Positions 6,799-13,943 of a stretch of DNA of 37,134 nucleotides are shown here, one piece after another (position 1 is the first letter of the stretch; each line of letters opens with the position of its first letter). This DNA comes from Devosia insulae DS-56 (GTDB taxonomy: Bacteria > Pseudomonadota > Alphaproteobacteria > Rhizobiales > Devosiaceae): NCBI RefSeq assembly GCF_000970465.2, contig NZ_LAJE02000357.1, positions 1 to 37,134 of the forward strand, read 5' to 3'. The position numbers were made by a program, and so were the translations under genes. The notes under the pieces were generated by a model. That model had not been told where the DNA came from. It searched no databases and saw only the letters and a list, made by a program, of their open reading frames with translations.

Positions 6799-7992
6799 AT
6801 GAAAGCACGCATCGGCATCGTTGGCGCAGGCTCCGCCGGGCTCGGTTTGGCCCTGGCACTGGTCGGGCGCGGGTTTGCGCCCGTTGTGTTCGAGAAGCGC
6901 AGCGAGAAGCAGGTGATCGACGAGGGGATCTTCCTGACGCTGGCGCCCAACGGCATGAACGCGCTGCGCGGCTTTGGCCTTGCCGCCGAGGCGCTGCGGC
7001 ACGGGGTCGAAACCCGCGCCATTGTCCTCCACAACGAACACGGCAAGGCGCTCGGCACGGTCGACTATGCCCGTCACGCGGCGCAGTTCGGCGCCCCCTC
7101 GGTGACGATCCGGCGCGGGGCGCTGGGCGAGATCCTCCTGGCGGCGGTGCGTGCGGCTGGAGTGCCGATCCATTTCGAGACGCCGGTGATCGCGGTCGCC
7201 AATTTTGAGACCGAGGTGGCGACGACGACCGCTGACGGCGTGACGCACAGTTTCGACGTGCTGGTGGGGGCGGATGGCCTCCGCTCCAATGTGCGTAGCC
7301 TCGCGATGCCCGGGCTGCCGACGCCCGCCTATAACGGCTTGCTGGGGAGCGGCGGCATTGTCGATGTGCCGGATGTGCCGCCGACGAACGGGCAGATGCT
7401 GATGACCTTCGGACGGCGGGCGTTCTTCGGCTACATCAAGGATCCCGGTGGACCGGTCTATTGGTTCAACAGCTTCCCGGCCGACGAGCAGCAGGCGCAG
7501 CTGATCGACCGCAAGGCCGCAGCCGGGTACTTCGAGGCGCTGCATCGCACCGACCCCTTGGTCAACCGGCGGATCATTGCTGCGGCAGCACCGCAGGTGA
7601 GCCGGATCTATCCCGATTACGACGTGCCGAGCCTGCCCTACTGGTCAAAGGGGCGGGTGATCCTGATCGGCGACGCGGCGCATGCGGTGACGCCGCATTC
7701 TGGCCAGGGCGCATCGATGGCGCTCGAGGACGCACTGGTGCTGGCGGCCTGTCTCGAGGCGGAGGCGACGCCTGAAAGCGCTTTTCGCCGTTTCGAGGCA
7801 TTGCGGCGCGACCGGGTAGAGGCGGCGGTGCAACTCGGTCGGCAGGGCGGCACGCCCAAGAAGGCACAGGGCTGGTTGGCGCGGCGGATCCGCGATCTGG
7901 TGTTGCCGCTGTTCGTGCCGCTCGGCCAGCGCGGGCAGGAGCACTTGTTCGCCTTTCGCGCCGACGATACGCCACTGGTCCGGCCGAACTGA
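6799..7992 (+). CDS. FAD-dependent monooxygenase (PHBH/UbiH-type)
   Basis: A 397-residue class A flavoprotein monooxygenase. The N-terminal dinucleotide-binding GIVGAGSAGLGLALAL is followed by an acidic end of strand 2 (FEKR). The DG motif VLVGADGLRSNVR is near residue 155, and the second FAD motif GRVILIGDAAHAVTPHSGQGASMALEDA is near residue 285. Such enzymes hydroxylate aromatic or related substrates with NAD(P)H and oxygen in the cytoplasm; the substrate cannot be predicted here. Divergent control by the adjacent MarR repressor suggests an inducible catabolic or detoxifying role. GAGGCAAGA before the ATG gives a good ribosome binding site. Confidence 0.9.
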   Translation: MKARIGIVGAGSAGLGLALALVGRGFAPVVFEKRSEKQVIDEGIFLTLAPNGMNALRGFGLAAEALRHGVETRAIVLHNEHGKALGTVDYARHAAQFGAPSVTIRRGALGEILLAAVRAAGVPIHFETPVIAVANFETEVATTTADGVTHSFDVLVGADGLRSNVRSLAMPGLPTPAYNGLLGSGGIVDVPDVPPTNGQMLMTFGRRAFFGYIKDPGGPVYWFNSFPADEQQAQLIDRKAAAGYFEALHRTDPLVNRRIIAAAAPQVSRIYPDYDVPSLPYWSKGRVILIGDAAHAVTPHSGQGASMALEDALVLAACLEAEATPESAFRRFEALRRDRVEAAVQLGRQGGTPKKAQGWLARRIRDLVLPLFVPLGQRGQEHLFAFRADDTPLVRPN

Positions 7993-8008
7993 GCGGCCTT
8001 GCGGCCGC
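7993..8008 (+). terminator. Small hairpin after the monooxygenase gene
   Basis: GCGGCC (7993-7998) and GGCCGC (8003-8008) enclose TTGC immediately after the stop codon. There is no T-run, so it is a weak terminator at best and may only be an intercistronic stem. Confidence 0.3.
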
Positions 8009-8061
8009 CACGGGGCCCGGCGATCAATGGCTCGAGCCAACTGATTCGACCCGGGTGCCCG

Positions 8062-8418
8062 ATGCCTTTCACCTTCCAGACGGTGATGCCGATCCTGTTA
8101 TTGATCGGCTCCAATGTGTTCATGACCGTCGCCTGGTACGGGCACCTCAAATTCCCGCACATGGCGATGTGGGTAGCGGTGATGGTCAGCTGGGGCATCG
8201 CGCTGGTGGAATACTGGCTGGCGGTGCCCGCCAACCGGATCGGCTACGGCGCCTATACGGCGGCGGAACTGAAGACCATCCAGGAGGTGATCAGCCTCAC
8301 GGTGTTCGCCGGCTTTGCGGTGTTTGTCCTGGGCGAGAAGCTGACCTGGAACCACGCCGTCGGCTTCGGGCTGATTTTCGCCGGGGCCTTCTTCATTTTC
8401 CGCGGGCCGCTGAAGTAG
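8062..8418 (+). CDS. DUF486 (DMT-family-like) membrane protein
   Basis: A 118-residue protein with four membrane helices (about residues 3-24, 33-51, 72-90 and 95-113). It shows the recognisable DUF486 pattern: NVFMTVAWYGHLKF, the GIALVEYWLAVPANRIGY segment, the LKTIQEVISL loop, and a final GxxLIFAGAFFIFR helix. DUF486 proteins resemble half-size members of the drug/metabolite transporter group, but no substrate is known to me. I chose the ATG at 8062 because the family begins there; an earlier in-frame ATG at 7999 would add an unrelated basic segment. The 3' end overlaps the end of the convergent flavoprotein gene by 26 bases. Confidence 0.85.
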   Translation: MPFTFQTVMPILLLIGSNVFMTVAWYGHLKFPHMAMWVAVMVSWGIALVEYWLAVPANRIGYGAYTAAELKTIQEVISLTVFAGFAVFVLGEKLTWNHAVGFGLIFAGAFFIFRGPLK

Positions 8419-9301
8419 CCACCAGCGACTGGTGAGCGAAGATGCCCGCCCCTGCTCCGTCGGCAACGGCGAAGCTGATATTGTGCATCGGCCGCGCCGC
8501 GTCCCCCGCCGCATAGACGCCCGGAATGCTGGTCTGCTGCAGGTGATCGACGAGGAAGAAGTCGCCGGCCATGCCGGCCTTGGTCTCGCAGCCGAGCTGG
8601 AGGCCGAGATTGCTGGCGAGCTGGATCGGCGCATGGACGAAAATGGCGTCGAGCGGTGTCGATCCGGCGGTGGTGACCACCGACTGCAGCACACCATCGC
8701 GGTGGTCGAAGCGCACTAGCGCCTCCTCGACCAACTTCACCCGCATATCGGCGAGGGCCACGCGGACGATCGGATCGACCGGGCCGCCATTGGCGAACAG
8801 CGTCAGGTCGCTGGTCCACTCCTGAAAGAAGCGAGCGCGGTCGAGCAGGTCGCCATCGCGCAGCATCAGGCCGAGGCGGCGATCGGCGACCTCGTAGCCG
8901 TGGCAATAGGGGCAGTGCAGCGCCGTCTTACCCCAGCATTCGGCCATCCCCTGGATGCCGCTGGTATCGTCGGTGACGCCGTGGGCGATGATCAACCGGC
9001 GCGTAGCGAGCTGCTGGTGTGAGGCCAGCTCGATACTGAAGCCGTCGAGCTCACCTGATGCCGCGATGGCTTCGGCGTTGCGGAGCTCGACGGTGCCATA
9101 GGTCTCAAGCTGGCGGCGCGCTTCGGCCAGCAGTTCGCCCGGCGCGGCGCCATCGCGGCTGAGGAAGCCATGCGAGTGCTCGGCGAAGCGGTTGCGCGGC
9201 TTGCCGGTATCGAGCACCAGCACCTTGCGGCGGGCGCGACCCAGCTGGGTGGCGGCAGCGAGGCCGGCAAAGCCGCCGCCGATGATGATGACGTCGTACA
9301 T
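8393..9301 (-). CDS. Thioredoxin-reductase-like NAD(P)/FAD-dependent oxidoreductase
   Basis: A 302-residue two-domain flavoprotein. It opens with YDVIIIGGGFAGLAAA (FAD binding), has the redox-active CPYCHGYE at about residues 133-140, and closes with GVYAAGDAA (FAD ribityl binding). CPYCHG is common in the thioredoxin-reductase-like branch that includes dithiol oxidases and unassigned bacterial reductases, rather than the CATC of canonical TrxB. The NADPH-binding segment between them is poorly conserved (LGLMLRDGDLLDRARFF), lacking a clear GxGxxA fingerprint, which raises the possibility that it works as an oxidase or with another partner. The gene lies downstream of aztD, separated by a hairpin, and could be a distal part of that transcript. 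Confidence 0.88.
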   Translation of the reverse strand: MYDVIIIGGGFAGLAAATQLGRARRKVLVLDTGKPRNRFAEHSHGFLSRDGAAPGELLAEARRQLETYGTVELRNAEAIAASGELDGFSIELASHQQLATRRLIIAHGVTDDTSGIQGMAECWGKTALHCPYCHGYEVADRRLGLMLRDGDLLDRARFFQEWTSDLTLFANGGPVDPIVRVALADMRVKLVEEALVRFDHRDGVLQSVVTTAGSTPLDAIFVHAPIQLASNLGLQLGCETKAGMAGDFFLVDHLQQTSIPGVYAAGDAARPMHNISFAVADGAGAGIFAHQSLVATSAARGK

Positions 9302-9330
9302 TTCTTATTGTCCTGTGCTGAACGGAGAAT

Positions 9331-9364
9331 GGCGCCGGCGACGAGATGTTCCGTGGCCGGCGCC
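9331..9364 (-). terminator. Perfect 9-bp GC hairpin between aztD and the flavoprotein gene
   Basis: GGCGCCGGC (9331-9339) and GCCGGCGCC (9356-9364) form a strong stem with a 16-base loop just after the aztD stop. There is no proper T-run, so partial termination or 3'-end protection of the znuA-aztD message is the most I would claim. Confidence 0.5.
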
Positions 9365-9369
9365 GCGCG

Positions 9370-10575
9370 TCACTCGTGCGTCGCGCCGGAGCCGCCGACG
9401 GCGACGATGTTGTAGGGGGCGCCGGCCACCGCGATGTCGCGGGCGAGGGTGAAGCTTTCGGCATCGACGAGGTGGATGGCGCCGGCCAGCGGATCGGTGA
9501 CGGCGATGTGGTCGCCGGCGACGGCAAGGCGCGGCCGCGGCAGGCTCCACTCGCGATCCATCGAATAGGGCTCCGTCAGCTGCAGCGTCTTGTCGATGGC
9601 GCCCGAGACGACATCGAGGCGGTGCAATGCGCCATCCTCGGTGAAGACATAGGCATATTTCACCCGCTGGGGGTCGATGGCGAAATGAACGCGGCGGCTC
9701 GGCAGATCGACCAGGCGGAACGGTTCGGCAGCCGAGGGATCGATGATGGCGACGCGGTCGGCGCCATAGTTGCCGAGCCAGTACTGCATGGCGACGCCGC
9801 CGAGCAGCGTGGTGGATTTGCCCTCCGGCAGGCTGGTCGAATAGGGCAGCAGCTGCAGCTCTGGGCCATCCTTGGCTGCCTTCACCAGCAACAGGCCGGC
9901 GGCGCAGGCGATGGCGAGGGTGTCGCCGGAGCTGGCTTCGCCATGCAGGTCCGGGCAGGCATGGAGATCGCCGATAGTGGTGCCGTCGGCGCCATAGACA
10001 TCGATGCCAACCGGCAGCGCCTTGGGGTCTTCGGCGCTGGGGCGCGAGATCAGCGTGTATTGGCCGAGCGGCGCGGCGACGCCGTGGTGCGGAGCGGCAA
10101 CCTTCAGGTCGCGAGTCGCAGCATCGCCGCCGAGCCAGTCCTTCTCGGAAAGCAAGCGGGCGACGCCTTCACCATCGAAGAACAGCGCGATGTCGCCATG
10201 GTGCTCGACGAAGTGCACCGGCTTGTCCCCGGTGACGTTGGCATCGAGCAGCTTCGGCGCACTGACCTCGAGGTCGGCATGATCGCCGTGGTCGCCCAGT
10301 GCAATACCGGAGGCGATGGCGGAGACACGGTCGGCCTCGCCCTGCACCGCATAGACGGCGGCCTTGCTCGGGGTGGTGTAGAGGCTTGCCGGGCTGCCCA
10401 GCTCGAAGCTGCCGGAGACCTGGTCGGTGCCGAGGTCGATGGCGGTGACCAGCGGCTTGGCGTGATCGGCGACGAACAGCCGCCAGAAGGTGGCTTCCTC
10501 TTCGGCAAAGGCAGAGGTGGCGCAGAACGACAGGGCCATGGCAGGCAGGATCAGGTGGTGCAGCAGGCGCAGCAT
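9370..10575 (-). CDS. aztD: AztD-like periplasmic zinc metallochaperone
   Basis: A 401-residue secreted protein (signal peptide through SAFA, residues 1-24) that looks like a beta-propeller: repeated short blocks with strand-turn patterns such as SLYTTPSKAAVYAVQGEADRVS and HIAVTDPLAGAIHLVDAES. Histidine clusters that could bind metal include GDHGDHAD (about residue 95), VHFVEHHGD and AAPHHGV. In Paracoccus denitrificans AztD is an eight-bladed propeller that hands zinc to the binding protein AztC. Here it lies directly downstream of a ZnuA-type binding protein, inside a znu/zur locus, which fits that role. The name rests on composition, fold pattern and position; no alignment was run. Confidence 0.82.
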   Translation of the reverse strand: MLRLLHHLILPAMALSFCATSAFAEEEATFWRLFVADHAKPLVTAIDLGTDQVSGSFELGSPASLYTTPSKAAVYAVQGEADRVSAIASGIALGDHGDHADLEVSAPKLLDANVTGDKPVHFVEHHGDIALFFDGEGVARLLSEKDWLGGDAATRDLKVAAPHHGVAAPLGQYTLISRPSAEDPKALPVGIDVYGADGTTIGDLHACPDLHGEASSGDTLAIACAAGLLLVKAAKDGPELQLLPYSTSLPEGKSTTLLGGVAMQYWLGNYGADRVAIIDPSAAEPFRLVDLPSRRVHFAIDPQRVKYAYVFTEDGALHRLDVVSGAIDKTLQLTEPYSMDREWSLPRPRLAVAGDHIAVTDPLAGAIHLVDAESFTLARDIAVAGAPYNIVAVGGSGATHE

Positions 10576-10615
10576 CGGCAGTCTCCCTAGGTGAATCGAG
10601 TCGAGCGGAAGGGTT

Positions 10616-10687
10616 CGCGCGCCGGGTGGCGCGCGGGGGTATCGGCGAGCAGGAGGGGATGAGGGCCGCCGGGTGGCGCGGCGGCCC
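10616..10687 (-). other. Two GC-rich hairpins between znuA and aztD
   Basis: CGCGCGCC (10616-10623) pairs with GGCGCGCG (10628-10635) around GGGT, and GGGCCGCC (10663-10670) pairs with GGCGGCCC (10680-10687). They fill the 118-base gap between znuA and aztD and could lower aztD expression relative to znuA or protect the znuA 3' end. Confidence 0.5.
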
Positions 10688-10693
10688 CCGAGG

Positions 10694-11632
10694 CTACTGC
10701 GCGAGGCAGGCCTTAAGGCTGGTGGCGAGGTTTTCGATCAGTTGGTGGTAGAGGCCAGGGCCCTCATCGAGGTTGGCGCCCTCGGGGTCGAGCACGCCCT
10801 GCTTGGCCGTGGTGCCCTCGGTGAGCACGGTAACGATGCGCGGGTCGAACACCGGCTCGGCGAAAACGCAGGCGGCATCGAGGGTCTTCAGCTTGGCCCG
10901 GATTTCATTGATGCGGTCGGCGCCCGGAGCGATTTCGGGGCTGAGGGTGACCGAACCGGCGACGTTCAGTCCGAAGCGCTTCTCGAAATACTGGTAGGCA
11001 TCGTGGAAGACGACGAAGGGGCGATCCTTGATCGGGGCGAGGCTGGCCGCGGTTTCGGCGATCAGGGCGTCGAGGTCGGCGGTCTCCTTTGCGGCATTGG
11101 CGCGGTAAATATCGGCGTGCTCGGGATCGGCAGCGATGAGGCTGTCGGCGATGGCCGCGACCATCACCTTGGCGTTGCCGGGATCAAGGAAGAAATGCAG
11201 GTCCTGTTCCTCGCCGTGCTCATGCTCGTGCGCCTCGCCCGCATGCTCCTCCTCACCGTGATCGTGATGCTCGAAGGTGCCGGTCTCGCGCGGCGGCAAC
11301 AGCTCGATGCCGGGGGCTTTGCTCAGCTCGACGATGGTGGCCTTGGGCGCCAGCGTGTCGATCGAATCCTCGAGGAAGAGCTCGAGGCCGTGACCGGTCC
11401 AGAACACCAGATTGGCCGATTGCAGCGCCTGCGCGTCGGAGGGTTTCAAGCTGTAGCTGTGCGGCGAGGCAGCGCCCTTGACGATGAGGGCGGGCGTTCC
11501 GAGATCTCCCATCACCGCAGCGACCAGCGCATGCAGCGGCTTGATGGTGGCGACGACGCTGGGCACCTCGGCAAGCGCCAGGGTGGGCCAGCTGAGCGCC
11601 GCAGCGAGCGCCAGGAAGAATGGTTTCTGCAT
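10694..11632 (-). CDS. znuA: Zinc ABC transporter substrate-binding protein ZnuA
   Basis: A 312-residue cluster A-I binding protein with a signal peptide (about residues 1-21). The zinc-site residues of the family are visible as H58 (SPHSY), H146 (DLHFFLDP), H210 (VFHDAY) and D282 (GVLDP). A histidine- and glutamate-rich mobile loop lies at about residues 121-142 (EHHDHGEEEHAGEAHEHEHG), typical of zinc rather than manganese proteins. Two cysteines (C255 and C309) could form the usual disulfide. It delivers periplasmic zinc to ZnuBC, encoded divergently on the other side of the Zur boxes. With the neighbouring AztD it could equally be called AztC; the loop favours ZnuA. Confidence 0.95.
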   Translation of the reverse strand: MQKPFFLALAAALSWPTLALAEVPSVVATIKPLHALVAAVMGDLGTPALIVKGAASPHSYSLKPSDAQALQSANLVFWTGHGLELFLEDSIDTLAPKATIVELSKAPGIELLPPRETGTFEHHDHGEEEHAGEAHEHEHGEEQDLHFFLDPGNAKVMVAAIADSLIAADPEHADIYRANAAKETADLDALIAETAASLAPIKDRPFVVFHDAYQYFEKRFGLNVAGSVTLSPEIAPGADRINEIRAKLKTLDAACVFAEPVFDPRIVTVLTEGTTAKQGVLDPEGANLDEGPGLYHQLIENLATSLKACLAQ

Positions 11633-11667
11633 CGGAAGACCCCTGTTTGAAACACAGCTCGAATGCG

Positions 11668-11714
11668 CGATATGTTATGACATTACGCTATCGATGTGTT
11701 ACGCTATAACGTAA
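11668..11714. promoter_or_regulatory. Two probable Zur boxes in the znuA-znuC divergent promoter
   Basis: ATGTTATGACAT (11672-11683) is a near-palindrome with one mismatch and resembles the alphaproteobacterial Zur core AATGTTATAACATT on the opposite strand. TTACGCTATAACGTAA (11699-11714) is a second 16-base near-palindrome with one mismatch. The two centres are 29 bases apart, one near each start codon, and the Zur gene is in the same locus. Zinc-bound Zur should repress both transcripts. Confidence 0.8.
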
Positions 11715-11742
11715 TGGTAGAACGTCAGCAAGAGACGGAATC

Positions 11743-12573
11743 GTGAATTTCATGGATGTGCATCGAGGGCACGAGGTGCTGGTGGATGTGGCCGGCGCCG
11801 GTGTGCGGCGGGATGGCCGCTGGCTGGTCGAGGCCGTGGACGTGACGATCCGCAAGGGCGAGATCGTCACGCTGATCGGGCCGAACGGCTCAGGCAAATC
11901 GACCACGGCGAAGCTGGTCACCGGGGTGCTGAAGCCCGATGCCGGCTCGGTATCGCGCAAGTCGGGGCTCAGGATCGGCTATGTGCCGCAGAAGCTTTCG
12001 ATCGACTGGACCATGCCGCTGACGGTGCGGCGGCTGATGTCGCTGACCGGCAGCTACCCCAAGGCGGAGATCGATGCGGCGCTGGCCGCGACCGGCGTGG
12101 TGCACCTCGCCAATGCCGAAGTGCAGCACCTCTCGGGCGGCGAGTTCCAGCGGGCTTTGCTGGCGCGGGCGATGATCAGGAAGCCTGATCTCCTGGTCCT
12201 CGACGAGCCGGTGCAGGGTGTCGACTTCTCCGGCGAAGTGGCGCTCTACGACCTGATCGGCCAGATCCGCGACGAAACCGGCTGCGGCATCCTGTTGATC
12301 AGCCATGACCTGCACGTGGTGATGGCGGCAACCGATACGGTGATCTGCCTCAACGGCCATGTCTGCTGCCGCGGCACGCCGGAATCGGTGGCGCGGAGCC
12401 CGGAATATCTCAGCCTGTTCGGCGCCCGAGCGGCCAATGCGCTGGCGGTGTACCAGCACCATCACGACCACACCCACCTGCCAGACGGGCGGGTCGAGGA
12501 GGCGGACGGGCGGATCGTCGACGCGCATGAGCATGTGCACGAGCACGACCATGAAGGGCACCGCCATGCTTGA
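11743..12573 (+). CDS. znuC: Zinc ABC transporter ATP-binding protein ZnuC
   Basis: A 276-residue ABC ATPase with Walker A GPNGSGKST (about residues 46-54), signature LSGGEFQRALLARAM (about 126-140), Walker B LLVLDEPVQGVD and the H-loop ISHDLHVV. The C-terminal extension is histidine-rich (HHHDHTHL, then HEHVHEHDHEGHRHA), common in alphaproteobacterial ZnuC. It powers zinc import with ZnuA and ZnuB. The start is probably GTG at 11743, with AGAGACGG upstream; ATG at 11752 is an alternative three codons in. The end overlaps znuB by eight bases. Confidence 0.94.
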   Translation: MNFMDVHRGHEVLVDVAGAGVRRDGRWLVEAVDVTIRKGEIVTLIGPNGSGKSTTAKLVTGVLKPDAGSVSRKSGLRIGYVPQKLSIDWTMPLTVRRLMSLTGSYPKAEIDAALAATGVVHLANAEVQHLSGGEFQRALLARAMIRKPDLLVLDEPVQGVDFSGEVALYDLIGQIRDETGCGILLISHDLHVVMAATDTVICLNGHVCCRGTPESVARSPEYLSLFGARAANALAVYQHHHDHTHLPDGRVEEADGRIVDAHEHVHEHDHEGHRHA

Positions 12574-13372
12574 GGACTTCTTCACCCGGGCGGTTATCGC
12601 CGGCATCGGGTTGGCGCTGGTGACCGGACCGCTCGGCTGCTTCATTGTCTGGCGGCGCATGGCCTATTTCGGCGACACCATGGCGCATTCGGCGCTGCTC
12701 GGTGTGGCGCTGAGCCTGGTGCTGCAGGTGAACATGACGCTCGGGGTGTTCATCATCGCCGCCGCCGTCGCCGGAGCGCTGTTGCTGCTGCAACGGCGAC
12801 AGACGCTGTCGACCGACGCGCTGCTCGGCATCCTCAGCCATTCGGCGCTGGCGATCGGCCTCGTGGTGGCGTTCCTCAGCGGCATCCGGGTCGACCTGAT
12901 GGGGTTTCTGTTCGGCGACATCCTCGCCGTATCGGTCACCGATATCGTGGTGATCTACCTGGGCGGGCTGGTGATCCTTGCGGTGCTCGCGGCGATGTGG
13001 CGGCCGCTGCTGGCGGCGACGGTCAACGCCGAGGTGGCGGAGGCCGAGGGCATGCGGCCCGAGGTGACGCGAATCGTCTTCATGCTGCTGCTCGCTTCGG
13101 TGATCGCCATCGCCATGAAGATCGTCGGCGTGCTGCTGATCACGGCGCTGCTGATCATCCCGGCGGCAACGGCACGGCGGCTGAGCGCCACGCCCGAGCA
13201 GATGGCACTGATCTCGGCCGGCATCGGGGCGCTGGCGGTGGCGGGCGGGCTGTTCGGCTCGCTGCGCTTCGACACCCCAAGCGGCCCGTCCATCGTCGTT
13301 GCGGCACTTGTGCTGTTCCTCATTTCCATCGCGCTGCCGGTGCACCTGTGGCGCGCCAGACGGGAGGCCTGA
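12566..13372 (+). CDS. znuB: Zinc ABC transporter permease ZnuB
   Basis: A 268-residue inner-membrane permease of the ABC-3 family with about eight helices. MLEDFFTRAVIAGIGLALVTGPLGCFIVWRRMAYFGDTMAHSALLGVAL is the typical ZnuB opening, and AEAEGMRPEVTRIVFMLLLASVIAIAMKIVGVLLITALLIIPAATARR covers the cytoplasmic coupling region. It forms the zinc channel with ZnuC. The ATG at 12566 fits the family start; one at 12551 would add five residues. It overlaps znuC by eight bases and ends three bases before zur, so the three genes form one operon. Confidence 0.95.
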   Translation: MLEDFFTRAVIAGIGLALVTGPLGCFIVWRRMAYFGDTMAHSALLGVALSLVLQVNMTLGVFIIAAAVAGALLLLQRRQTLSTDALLGILSHSALAIGLVVAFLSGIRVDLMGFLFGDILAVSVTDIVVIYLGGLVILAVLAAMWRPLLAATVNAEVAEAEGMRPEVTRIVFMLLLASVIAIAMKIVGVLLITALLIIPAATARRLSATPEQMALISAGIGALAVAGGLFGSLRFDTPSGPSIVVAALVLFLISIALPVHLWRARREA

Positions 13373-13375
13373 GCC

Positions 13376-13810
13376 ATGGCCCATAGCCACGAAGCCCACC
13401 ACCACGAGCGGCCGCGCGACCTGACGCGCAACCAGGAACTGGTGCTGACGACGCTCAACAATGCCGAAGCGCCGCTCTCGGCCTACGACATTCTCGACAA
13501 GCTGCGCGACGAGGGTCTGCGCGCGCCGCTGCAGGTGTATCGGGCGCTGGAAAAACTGATCGAGCACGGGCTGGCGCACCGGCTGGAATCGCTCAATGCC
13601 TTCGTCTGCTGTGCCGACGCCAACTGCCACGGCCGCGCCAGCGGCACGGCGGCCTTCGCCATCTGCTCGAGTTGCGGGCGGGTGGATGAGTTCGCCGACC
13701 CGGAAGTGACGGCCCTGCTCGCAGCCTGGGCCGGGGAAACCGGCTTCGGGCTGGAGCGGACGACGATCGAGCTGCGCGGCCGGTGTGCGGAGTGCCGGGC
13801 GGCGGCTTAG
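13376..13810 (+). CDS. zur: Zinc uptake regulator Zur (Fur family)
   Basis: A 144-residue Fur-family repressor with an N-terminal histidine run (HSHEAHHHE) before a winged helix (residues 15-70: LTRNQELVLTTLNN, APLSAYDILDKLRDEGLRAPLQVYRALEKLIEHGLAHRLES). The two structural-zinc motifs C97-SS-C100 and C137-AE-C140 are intact, with CCADANCHGR supplying further regulatory ligands. Zur binds zinc and represses zinc import genes. Its position as the last gene of znuCB-zur, behind the Zur boxes, makes it autoregulated. The following sequence is a heptamer array that probably ends the transcript. Confidence 0.95.
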   Translation: MAHSHEAHHHERPRDLTRNQELVLTTLNNAEAPLSAYDILDKLRDEGLRAPLQVYRALEKLIEHGLAHRLESLNAFVCCADANCHGRASGTAAFAICSSCGRVDEFADPEVTALLAAWAGETGFGLERTTIELRGRCAECRAAA

Positions 13811-13815
13811 GCAGC

Positions 13816-13936
13816 GTAGCGAGTAGCGAGTAGCGAGTAGCGAGTAGCGAGTAGCGAGTAGCGAGTAGCGTTCCCAGAACGACCCGCTCAAGCAACCCCT
13901 CTTGTTGGCTATTCGCTATTCGCTATTGGCTATTCG
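13816..13936. repeat. Inverted heptamer tandem arrays, probable bidirectional terminator
   Basis: GTAGCGA is repeated almost eight times at 13816-13870. After a 38-base gap, CTATTCG is repeated four times with one change (CTATTGG in the third) at 13909-13936. The second array is the reverse complement of the first except for one position that still allows G-U pairing in RNA, so a transcript from either side can fold into a long stem. The array fills the space between the convergent stops of zur (13810) and the EAL protein gene (13944). Confidence 0.85.
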
Positions 13937-13943
13937 CTCCCCT

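Noticed and set aside
13816-13936. Repeat arrays as a CRISPR
   Set aside because: The unit is seven bases with no spacers and no cas genes nearby; it is a simple tandem array.
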